This document shows positions 42,117-53,000 of a stretch of DNA of 64,000 bases, one piece after another; the stretch's first letter is position 1; each line of letters starts with the position of its first letter. Below the pieces are notes generated by a model. It ran no database searches, had not been told where the DNA came from, and worked only from the letters and a program-made list of their open reading frames with translations. The stretch covers positions 62,001 through 126,000 of the forward strand of contig PHAN01000004.1 of NCBI GenBank assembly GCA_002841695.1. The letters run 5' to 3'. The stretch comes from Elusimicrobia bacterium HGW-Elusimicrobia-1. GTDB lineage: Bacteria; Elusimicrobiota; Endomicrobiia; PHAN01. The translations under genes were made by a program, and so were the position numbers.

Positions 42117-43127
42117 ATGAGCGAACAAAGGTTTAAGGAATACCGGCAGACACAAAAGAAAAAACTCGAGATATTCACCCGCGCCAACGCGCTTGTTTTT
42201 GTTATGGCGCTGGCTGCGGCTTTTGTCTGGAGATACTTCTTTCAAAACTATATTTCCGTGGCCCCCGACGCAAAAGTGTTCGGCGGGTCCAAAGTGTTAA
42301 AGGTGGTTTTTTTCGACGTCGGCCAGGGCGATTCCGCCCTCATATCCACGCCGGCCGGCAGACACATTCTCATCGACGCAGGCCCCATAAAAGGCGTTAC
42401 CGTCGAAGAATCCGAAGAGGGCGCCTACATATCCGAAGTCGACGCTGCCGAAACCGTGATACTTCCGTACCTCAAACGGAACAATATCAAACGGCTCGAC
42501 GCTGTTGTAATAACGCATCCGCACACCGACCATTTCGGCGGCGCGCTTAAAATCCTCGACGATAAATCCATTTCGATAGGTCTTTTTGTTGACAACGGCG
42601 TGGCCGTGCCGAATCCGCTGTATCTGGATTTGCTCGACAAAGTCCGCCGCCGCGAAATTAAATACTGGTCGCCGTCGGCCGGAGACGTCCTGCCCGTCGA
42701 AGAGGAAGACCTGCGAATCAAGTTTTTGCTTTCAGAGATGCCTTTCGGCAACAAGGATCATTCCGCCATCAACAATTCTTCGCTTGTCGCCCGCCTCAAG
42801 TATAAAAACTTCACAGTTCTTTTTACCGGCGACATCGAAACGGCCGCCGAACTCGAATTGCTCGGATGGAAGACCGACCTTCGCGCCGTCGTCATTAAAA
42901 TTCCTCATCACGGTTCGCAGACGTCTTCGACTCTTCCGTTCCTTGAAGTCGTGGCGCCGTCGGCGGCGGTGATAACCTGCGGCAAGGCCAATCCCTACGG
43001 GCATCCTCACGAGGCGGTGTTGGAGCGGCTTGCCCGGCAGAAAATAAAAACGTTTCGCACCGACGAATCCGGCGCCATCGTGTTTCAGTCCGACGGCAAA
43101 AAATACGTAAATGACACCATAAGATAA
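42117..43127 (+). CDS. Membrane-anchored ComEC-type metallo-beta-lactamase
   Basis: 336 residues. An N-terminal helix (about 25-45, ANALVFVMALAAAFVW) is followed by a complete ComEC/Rec2-like MBL domain. The sequence runs VVFFDVGQGDSALIS, THPHTDHFGG (H134, H136, D138, H139), LFTGDIE, and the PHHGSQTSS motif. The DVGQGD opening is typical of the competence subgroup. The missing metal ligands of the ComEC at 35710 are all present here. It may supply the nuclease that degrades one strand of incoming DNA, acting next to the pore. Confidence 0.85.
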   Translation: MSEQRFKEYRQTQKKKLEIFTRANALVFVMALAAAFVWRYFFQNYISVAPDAKVFGGSKVLKVVFFDVGQGDSALISTPAGRHILIDAGPIKGVTVEESEEGAYISEVDAAETVILPYLKRNNIKRLDAVVITHPHTDHFGGALKILDDKSISIGLFVDNGVAVPNPLYLDLLDKVRRREIKYWSPSAGDVLPVEEEDLRIKFLLSEMPFGNKDHSAINNSSLVARLKYKNFTVLFTGDIETAAELELLGWKTDLRAVVIKIPHHGSQTSSTLPFLEVVAPSAAVITCGKANPYGHPHEAVLERLARQKIKTFRTDESGAIVFQSDGKKYVNDTIR

Positions 43128-43207
43128 TATGGCTCTTTCGCGCAAATTTTACCACGGCAAAGATAAAACATTCGTAACGGCGGTACTTTTCTTCTGGCGC
43201 CTGCACT

Positions 43208-43720
43208 ATGGGAAATTCCGTTATGCGAGACCCCTATCTAAAATTAATAAACGGGTTCAATAAGGCCGGCATACGTTATGTCGTCGTGGGTGTTTCGGGC
43301 ATAAATTACTATGTTCGCGATGCATCCCGACTGATTATAACCGGCGATTACGATATGTTCATTTACCCCGAAGTTAAAAATGTCCTATCAGCCGTTCGAG
43401 AGCTTAAAAAACAGGGTTTTATATTGTCAATGTCGGGTCGCGCTATGCCGCTGCGTGCCGTTAAAAAAGTCGTAAGTTTGCGGAAAACTATACACGCCGC
43501 GAATCATTATGGCTGCGTGGTTGAGTTGTTGCTTGATATTTCGGGATACACATTCGAGGATATTGAAAGCGATGCCCGGTTCTTTCGGGCTTCCGGTGTG
43601 CGCGTGAAAGTAGGTAATCTTGATAAATTGTTGAATTCCAAGAGAATCGCCGACCGTCCAAAAGATAGATTATTTTTGAAACGCCGTCTTTTGGACGACG
43701 TTTTTCCCGAGGGCACTTAA
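43208..43720 (+). CDS. Putative nucleotidyltransferase-fold protein
   Basis: 170 residues from ATG at 43208, with a second ATG five codons later. The segment VVVGVSGINYYVRDASRLI, followed by TGDYDMFI, follows the fold of minimal nucleotidyltransferases, in which G-x-S/G and D-x-D-like residues bind metal and nucleotide. The expected second aspartate seems shifted (D-Y-D-M). Such proteins can be toxin-antitoxin parts, antibiotic-modifying enzymes or inactive members. No partner toxin is evident. It ends with a basic C-terminus. Confidence 0.45.
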   Translation: MGNSVMRDPYLKLINGFNKAGIRYVVVGVSGINYYVRDASRLIITGDYDMFIYPEVKNVLSAVRELKKQGFILSMSGRAMPLRAVKKVVSLRKTIHAANHYGCVVELLLDISGYTFEDIESDARFFRASGVRVKVGNLDKLLNSKRIADRPKDRLFLKRRLLDDVFPEGT

Positions 43721-43782
43721 AATTTCGCGCGAAAAATTTTCCGTCGATAAAAATAGTTAAAAATGCTTTTTTTGTCGAATCA

Positions 43783-43953
43783 TTGACAGGGCGTTTTGAA
43801 TTTTGGTATAAGTTTACAAGAGAATAACCGGAGACCGCCCGCGTATGCGCCTTCCATACTGCGCGCGAAGCGGTCTGTGATAAAAGTCACAAAGCCCGCG
43901 CGCCCCATATCCGCGCAAAAGTACTTGAAAAAGGTCCGGTTTTCTGCTATACT
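43783..43953 (+). promoter_or_regulatory. Two candidate promoters upstream of the giant gene
   Basis: P1: TTGACA (43783-43788) and TATAAG (43807-43812), 18 nt apart. P2: TTGAAA (43925-43930) and TATACT (43948-43953), 17 nt apart. P2 lies 51 nt before the start at 44005. The leader of P1 can fold with GACCGC / GCGGTC and GTATG / CATAC pairs (about 43832-43875). Confidence 0.6.
43876..43891 (+). promoter_or_regulatory. Perfect CRP-type palindrome TGTGA-N6-TCACA
   Basis: TGTGATAAAAGTCACA matches the consensus core of a CRP/FNR-family site exactly, with six bases between half sites. Its centre lies about 75 nt before the likely start of P2 transcription, a spacing compatible with class I activation. 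It could also be a chance RNA hairpin. No CRP gene is in the window. Confidence 0.5.
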
Positions 43954-44004
43954 TAAAGTAAGAAGCATACTTCACGTTTTAACGTTCGCGCGCAACAAGC
44001 CGAA

Positions 44005-47000
44005 ATGAAAAACAGAGGCGCAATTTCCGCCATCTTTTCAAACGTTAAATCTGCCCGCCGGAACGCGGTATCGGGTGGGCTTTTTGACTTTGTCCGCAAA
44101 ACTTCCCTTGCAGCCGTTCGCTCTTTCTTCGTTGTCTCTCTCCTTATAATATCTTCCAAACTAAACGTTTTCGCCACCGGCCAGTCGTTGGATAGTTGGG
44201 TCTGGGTCGCTTCGGCTCCCGTGGCCGCGGCATCGGGCGTATCTGTGGCTGATACAAACACCGACGTATATATTTTTCGGGGCGGCGCAATTTCTTTCTT
44301 GAAATATTCTCCTACGACGAATAATTGGGTCTGGTTATCATCAGCTCCCGTGGCGACCGGAACCGGGTCGGATTTAGCGTGGGCAGGCGGTGATTTTATT
44401 TATGCGCTGCGCGGCGGTTTCACAAATGAATTTTGGGAGTATCATATTTCCGGCGATTCATGGACGGTAAAAACTGCCCTTACGGTGAATGTAAGTTCGG
44501 GAGCTTCGCTGGCATGGGCAGGCGGAAACTTTGTATACGCAACCCAAGGCGAAACAGCAGAGTTTTATATGTATGATATAGCAGCAAATGTATGGGTTTC
44601 AACGACATCGCTGCCATTGACAATAGGTGGGGAATGTGAAATTGTCTGGGACGGCGGAAATTATTTATATGTTTATCGTGATAAAGCAAGCACCACTTTT
44701 TATAGATACAACTTAACTACTTACTCCTGGGCGACAGTGACGGGATGGCCGTGGGGAACTTCAACTCCGGGCACTGGTGCATCGTTAGTGTGGAATAAAG
44801 TAACTGACACAAACAATAATTTGTTCGGTCACAGAGGCGCGGGTTCTTCACAGTTTGCAAGGTACTGTATCACCCACAGTTCATGGAACTGTACTCAAGA
44901 TGGATTTCCCTATAGCGATCCGGTAGATACTCCATCTGCGATTGACACGTATAGAGGACAAAGGTTGGCAGTTGTTGGTGATTACATATACTGTTACGGA
45001 GGGAGTGCGGCTGCAAGCGGAAAATATTTTTTACGCTATCGTTGGCGGGACGTTGCCGCTCCCGGCGCAATAACGGGTTTTGCGGCGGCGACAGGCGCAA
45101 CCGGCGGCGAAATAAATCTTTCGTGGACTTCGCCCGGCAACGATAGTTACACGGGAGCCCTCCCCGTCGGGAGCACATTTTACATCCAATACGCCACTTG
45201 GACGGGAGTTAATTTTTCCACGGACACGCGCCCTCCGACGGGCGGATATGACCTCTCGATACCCACCGGCCCCGTAACTCCGGGCACAAGTGTTTATTAT
45301 ACGCTGGGTTCGCTTACCGGCGGCGTGACATATTATTTCAGGATATGGTCGCGCGACAATGCCGGCAACTGGTCGGACATTTCAGTCGGGGCGACTTCCT
45401 GGGCGCAGGTGTTTCCTGTAATACCCGCCAAGCCATCGTGGGTTACGGGGGAAATTGAGGTAACGACCGGCTCCATAAAATGGGTTCTTAAAAACGAACA
45501 TACCGACACCGCCGAATTGTTTCTGGCAACCGGTCAGAGCGTGCCACAGCGCATAGTCGGCGCCGAACTCGGTCAGATACTCACGACCGAGACGACCTCA
45601 TGGACCGAGTACGACCTCGACCCAAACACCGCCTACACCCGCTACGGCGAGGCGTATCTTGCCACCGGCTCATCGTGGTCGAGCGGACTTACGAAATACA
45701 CGCTGGCCATTCCGCCCGCCGCTCCGACAGCCGTCGCTCTTTCTTATAACACCATAGACGTCTCGTGGGCCGGTTCTCCGACACCCCCGTCCAAATACAT
45801 AATCGCCCGTTCCGTCGACAACTTTGCCACTCCATGGTCTACCGCCGCCGTGGTTCTTGCGCCCGGCACCACGCATCAGGATACCGGCCTTGCGGCCAAT
45901 ACCGGGTACAAATATAGAATCTATGTCATCAACGGCGACGACGTTATGAGTCCCGCTCCCAGCCCCGATTCCGCCGCAACGCTTACTTATCCCGCCGCGC
46001 CGACGGCCTTCGCCGCCTCGAACGTCTACATCACGTCTATAACCTGGCAGTGGACGGCCTCAGCCGGCGGCGCCGATGGCTATCGCGTATATATGGCATC
46101 GTCGCCCTCCACGATGGCCGCCGACGTCGCGGCGGCTACGACTTACGACGAAGACGCCCTGGGAGCCAACGCTCAGTACGGCCGTTTTGCCGTGGCTTAC
46201 AACGCCACCGGCGAATCGCTCGCCTCAAATCAGACCACCGTCTACACGATGGCCTTCGCCCCCACGGCCCTTGAAATCACCAATGTTTTTTCCTCGTCGG
46301 TCACGCTTTCCTGGACCGACGGCGTCAATCCCGCCGGCACCATATACGGCGTAGCCCGCGCCGACAGCTCCGGCTTCGCCGGTTCCACCACTTTTTATAA
46401 TTTCTCCGACGGCCTCACCGCCGCCACCGCCTCCGCCGATGGCTTGGGCGGCGGAGCGACTTACTACTTCCGCGTGTGGGCTTTTAACAACGGGCAGGTT
46501 GCGTCCGCCTACAGTAACGAAGTCAGCACCGTTATGCCCCCGGGCGTTCCGGGCGCTCCCGACGGACTTTACGGCCTCGCGGTATCGACCACGGTAATCA
46601 AATGGGAATGGAACATAACGCTCAACGCCACTTTCTATCAGATTTGCGGCCCCGACCCCGACACGCTTATTGCCAATATCGAGGACGATGTTCTGGCGGG
46701 CGGCGCCACCACGTGGCTTGAGCACGGGCTGAACCTCAACGCCAATTACACCCGCTACGTGAAAGCCGGCAACGCTTCCGGTCTTTCCGCCGCTTCGGTC
46801 GCGGCGGCCCGTTACACTTACGCTCATCCGCCTGCCGCCCTTGTGGCGGCCGCCGTGTCGTCATCGACGATAAATCTTTCTTGGGATGATTCGGGAGCCG
46901 CGCAATATCAGGTTTGGGTTTCTACCACAGGCCCCGGAACGGAGCCGCTGACAAACCCCACTACGACCGTCGCGCTGACGTATTCGCACGAAAACCTTAA

Positions 47001-50000
47001 CGCCGGAGTTACTCATTATTACCGCATCATACCGGTGAACGGCAACGACCTGGCCTATGCCGCGTTCAACTTCCCCACCGCTTCGACGAGAACTCTGCCT
47101 TCTCCGGTTGCGACGTTTACCGCTACGGCATTTACGAATGATTCCATAACGTGGCAGTGGTCGGTCGCCGCGGGCGCGGATTTTTACAACCTTTATAACG
47201 CCGCCACTGACGCGCTTGTTCAGACGCTCGGCGACGTTGTTTCTTATCAGGAAACAGGACTCGGCGTAAACGCTCAGGCGGGACGTTACGTCCGCGCGCA
47301 CAATACGTCCGGTTCCGGAGTTCTTTCGCCCCGCAACACTTTCTACACGCTTGCCAACGCCCCGACGGCTTTAGCGGTAACCGGAGTCACCACCGAAAGC
47401 GTTTCGCTTTCGTGGAGCAACAACTCCAATCCCGGCACCGTCAGATACGAAGTGTCGCAATCTACGGATAACTTTTCTACGAGTTTCTCCACGCCCGTAA
47501 CCCTCGGCGCCAATCATTTAACCACCACCGCCGATATCGGCTCGCTGACCCAAAACACCACTTACCAATTCCGCGTCCGCGCTTTCAACGGCGACGCCGC
47601 GGCTACCGGATTTGTCACGGCGGTCAGCACTAAGACCGCCGCTATCGCGGTTGTTACGCTGATAAATGAAAACTTCGATGGCGGCACTTATGCTCCGGCC
47701 GGCTGGTTATCTATAAACGTTACATCCTCAACCACGCGCTCGGTCAGTTCTCCCGCCAGTGTGACTAACTTTACGGCGGCAAACTACTTGTTTACTCCGT
47801 TGCTTGAGTCGCCGGTCACTTTGACTTTCCAATTATACGTTACCGGTGTGCCATCCACATTTACCGTGCAGGTCGGAACATCTCAAGTTACCACCGGCAC
47901 GTGGACGACCGTCCACAGCACCGGAGGTATAGCAACCACATGGCAAGAACAGACGGTGGATTTGTCGTCGTATCAAAATGTTTACGTGAGGATGAACAGA
48001 ACCGCAGGGTCCAACACGTTTAACGTAGACGACGTACTTGTAACCGGGTTTCCAAACTTAATACCGCCCGCGCCCATATCCAACCTAACCGCTCTTGCCG
48101 GCGCCTCGGAAGGTCAGTTAAATCTCCGCTGGACGTCTCCCACGGCCGACGACGGCGCGTCCGTCGCGTTGAACGGCGGATACGTCATAAAATACTCGTC
48201 GGTCCAAATCATCAATTCGTCGAACTTTGACGCGCCCGCCTTCGCCCACGGCTCCGTGACCATATCCACGAACGTCGCCGCCGGCACGGCTGTGGGATAT
48301 CCGCTTTCTCTTACGCCCGGAACATCATACTGGTTCGCCATAAAATCCACCGACACAGCGGGCAATCTTTCCGTGTGGAATTCATCCGCGAATGTCTCGA
48401 CGATAAACACCGCCGCCTATGGCTGGGCTTATGACGCCGCGCCTCCTGCGCCGGCCAACCTCGCCGCGACCGTGTCGGACAACTCCATAAAGCTCACGTG
48501 GGACGCCGTCGCCGCCGACGACCTCTCGCACTATGAACTTTTCTATTCGTCCACCGACCCCTACGATTTCTCGGACAACCTCGTGGCGACCGTAACCGTC
48601 AATACCTCGTTTACCCACACGGGTCTTGAAGATCACGTCACCCATTATTATAAGGTGAGGGCGGCCGACCTGCCCCCGACGGTTCTTTACAGCGATTTTT
48701 CAAATATCGTTTCCACATTCCCGCGCCCGTCGGCGCCGTTCGCTCCGTCGCTGGCCTATGATTTGTCGGCCACGACTACGGACTCAATCAAATGGGTCGT
48801 AACCGATACCGCCGCCAACGAGACGGGACTTCATATTTCATCCGCCGCGAACGACGGAGCGCGTCTTTGGTCGAGCAATTCTCTGGCCGGTTCGGGCGGC
48901 ACGACTTCATGGATAGAAACCGGGTTCAACGCCAACGAAGCCATAACCCGCTATGCCGAGGCGTCGAACGCCGTCGGAAGCGCGTGGTCGGGTTCGCTGA
49001 CCCGATACACTCGCGCCCGCGCTCCTTCGACGCTTGTCGCAGACGCGGTTTATTTCTCGTCAATGACACTCTCCTGGGACGCCAACGGCAACCTCGGCTT
49101 GCCCAAATACGAAATCTCGATATCGTCCGATAAATTCTCGGTATTTTTCGCCACGCCGATTGCTCTTGCGGCCAGTCACACCGCCGTCACCGCCGACATA
49201 ACCGGACTCGTTCAGGGAACCACATACTGGCTCCGCGCCCGCGCCTATAACGGCGACAATGTCGCCTCGGTATTCTCGTCCACGATTAACTTTATCACCG
49301 CGCGCGTTCCGACGCAATATCTTAAAATCGCCAATCCGGGGTTTGAGATGTCTCCGGATTTAACCGGCTGGACGAACGCCGGCTCTTCCGCCTCCGACCC
49401 GACGAGGTCAACCACTTATAAACGAAGCGGCTTGTATGCGGCCAAATTCCTGGATCCTCTCGGCACTTTCTTCCCCAGCGCGTCGCGCCGCAGAATTATG
49501 TCGTCAACATCCACCGTTACGGCGGGGAATAATTACTCCGTCGGGATGTGGGCTTATGTGAGAAATGAAGCGGGCTCCGTCGGCGATTCACAGTTACGGA
49601 TTGGTATTCACTGGCTTGATGTCAATAGCGTAGGTATATCTACCAGTATTTCGTCGGCCCTGTCTCTTTCCGCATTCAGCACGTGGGAAAAACTCTCATA
49701 TTCCGACGTTGCTCCCGCCGGAGCCGTGGCTGCGGTTATGATTATAGATGTATGGGAAAACGTCAACAACAATAATGACATATACATAGACGATGTGGAC
49801 AACCTTTCCGATATCACGCCCCCCGGCGCGATAACCGACCTTGCCGCCGTCAAAGGAACCAACGCCGGAGAAATAAATATCTCATGGACGGCCCCCGGCG
49901 ACGACGGCTACGCCGAGAACAACGGCGCGTCCGCAGTTTATACTTTGAGATACGCGACTTATCCGATGGTTGCCGCTTCTTCCTGGACGTGGCGCAACAA

Positions 50001-53000
50001 CGCGATTGTTTATTATCAGCAGTGGCCCGTCTCCGCCGTCGGGACGACCGAGAGCCGCACTCTTTCGCTTGTGCCGGGCGTTACATATTATTTCCTGATG
50101 AGGACTTACGACGCGGCCGGCAATGTCTCGGAGTTCGACACTAATTCTCTGGTCGCGCAATCCTCCGCCTGCGCGAAAGAAGGCCGCACCGGCGGGCAAA
50201 TTGTAATCAATGAAATCAATTGCAGTAAGACCCCGAACTGGATTGAATTTTATAACGCCTCGACGTCTACGGTGGATATGTCGAGCTGGAAAGTGTTTGA
50301 GGTCGCCGAAAGCACTTTCGCCGCCGTCAAAACATACAGCAGTTTCTCGCTGCCCGCCGGGCATTATCTGGTGCTTTATTTCGGATCGAGCGCTTCCGAC
50401 AGCGCCACTCCGTACACGGCATCCGGCGACACATATTATAAAACATACACAAATAACACCGGCTTGACGGAGACGGATAACGCAATCGTCGTTAAAAATT
50501 CGGCCGGCGCATGTGTAGACGCGATGTTTTACGCCGATGGCAGCGGCTCTCTGACCAATTCAACAAGGTACAAAGTGGCTCTCAACGAGGCGATAACCAA
50601 CAATCAGTGGACGGCGCCTATCAGCCCCGGCGATGAAGATGTCGAAAAATATTACACCGCTTCGTCGAAATTTTTGAAATCGGGACTTACCCTCGCGCGC
50701 GACGATAAATCCACCGACGGCACCAACCCCTCTAAAGCGGAGTGGCACGTTCACGCCTCGCCCACCCCCGGCGGCCCGACGGAAGGATACAAAAACCGCG
50801 TCCCCGACACAACGCCGCCCGCGCAGATAAATAATCTGGCGGCGGTTACAGGAGACAATCGCGGAACCATAAATCTGACTTGGAATGCCCCCGGCGAAGA
50901 CGGCGCGACAAATACCGCTCAACTCTACATAGTAAGATACTCGCCCAATATTATTGCCGACGACGCCGGATTTGACGCGGCCGAGGTCAAGTATAACGAC
51001 AAATCGTTCACGTACGCGCTCGATTCCAATGTTTACGAGACCATAACATGGAACCCGTCCGCCCCCGGCGCGGCTCAAAGTTATGCCCTCGGGTCGCTTG
51101 CGCCGGGCGTGACCTATTACATAGCCGTCAAGACGGAAGACGAGCAGCCGAACAGGTCGCTGTTGTCCAACGTTGTGACGTTATATGCGTCAAACAGCGT
51201 GGGCTCGAACGTCAGAATAAATGAAGTTGCGCCGATGGAGACCAACGACTGGATAGAACTTTACAACGCGACGACGAATCAGATAGATTTGAGTGGTTGG
51301 GAGATATGCACTAACATTCAAGGCACCGATATCTCCGGTGTAATCGAAGCAGGGAGTGACTACAGTATACTCAAGACTATCCCATCAGGGTTCGTTCTGC
51401 CGGCGACAAGTTATGCCATTTTGAATATGGGCTATGTTACCCCGCCGGCCGACGAGACGAGCGCGGATACCAACGGAAACGGCTGGCGCGATCTTTATAG
51501 CGCAAACTCTCTGATGGATATCGCCGGGGTTGTTTTCATAAGAAATAAAAACAAGACATTTGTTGACACTGTCGCTTATTCTGACGGCATAGATAATCCC
51601 AACTGGTCCAATTTGTGGAAATGGTTCAACGGCCACCGTCAATGGTCGCCGGCTACGGCCTCTATGACCGACGCCGCCGACTGGTCGGCCGCTTCGGGCG
51701 GAAGGGTTCAGGGCAGAACATTCGGCCGCGACTCTTTCTCCACCGATACCGACGATACCGCCGCCGCCAAAGACGACTGGAAGATTTTTGTCGTTCCGAC
51801 CAAAGGCGCCCAGAACGACGACGTTCCGCCCGCCGCGATAACCAATCTCTCCGCTTTGGCTGACCCTGACGTCGAGGGGAAAATAACTCTCACGTGGACA
51901 GCCCCCGGCGACGACGGCATCATCGGCAACAATTCCGGCGGATATTATATCGTCAAATACGCGACATTTTCCGTCGTTGACATAAGTTCATGGACTTGGT
52001 GGAACTCAATATCCACGACAACCGCCCCGAACGTCGACAAGGGCTGGAAAATAAAATCTCCGCCGTCCGCGGTGGGTTTAACCGAAACGCAGATACTCAC
52101 CGGCCTTTATCCCGCCTCGACATACTATTTCGCCGTCCGCACGGTTGACGATGTGGCCAACTGGTCGGCGCTTGATTTGCAGATAGGCGACGCCGACCCC
52201 GCCGTGCAGGCGCAGGCCATAGCCACCAACCTTCCGCCCGCCGCTCCGACGGGAGTGGCGGCAGCCGCGGGCAACAGGACGGCCGCGCTGTCGTGGCTTG
52301 CGAGTCCGGCCCTCGACTTAAAAGAATACAGGATTTCCAGTAACACCGTCAATGATTTCTCCGACGGCGGCACCACGCTTGCGGCTGTGGTATCGTCCGC
52401 AACGCTCACGTACGACGCCGCGGGACTTTCAAACGGCGTCACATATTACTTCTGGATACAGGCGATGGATGTCTCCAACCTGACCGGTTCTACGTCGACG
52501 GTGGTTTCGGCCCTGCCCGTAATTTCTCCGCCGTCGGGACTTGTCGCCGCCCACAAAGGCACGTGGGTAGAACTTTCTTGGACCGCCTCTCCCGATTCCG
52601 CTTCGACGAACTTCGCCGGTTACGCGATATACCGCTCGTCGGTGTCGTCTTCGTCGGACTTCAATCTGCTGGCAGTCCTGAGCGGCGGCGGGTCAACCAC
52701 TCACTACGACACGTCCTCGGTCTCGGCCACTCAGACCTATTACTACTTCCTGCGTTCGTCGGATACTGCCGGGCCCGAAAGCGCCGCGACATCGGTCGTT
52801 ACCGCCGTCCCCGACGACAAAGGTCCTGTTATAACGGTGATAAGCCCCGCGGCAAGCACGGTAAACGTGGCCGTCAAAGGCTCCAAAATAGTTCTTGAGA
52901 TTTCCGTTCGCGAGGACGAGACCACTCCGTATATTTCCGGTATAGATGCGTCTTGGACGCTTGTCGCCTATTCCACGGCCTCCGGCGGCGCGGCTGTGCA

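Noticed and set aside
43832-43891. Riboswitch-like leader before the giant gene
   Set aside because: The pairings are present, but none of the riboswitch consensus sequences I know (for example cyclic-di-GMP-I) is visible; the palindrome is better explained as a CRP-type site.
43796-44008. 70-codon open frame upstream of the giant gene
   Set aside because: It covers the promoters and the CRP-type palindrome and shows no domain; better explained as a leader region.
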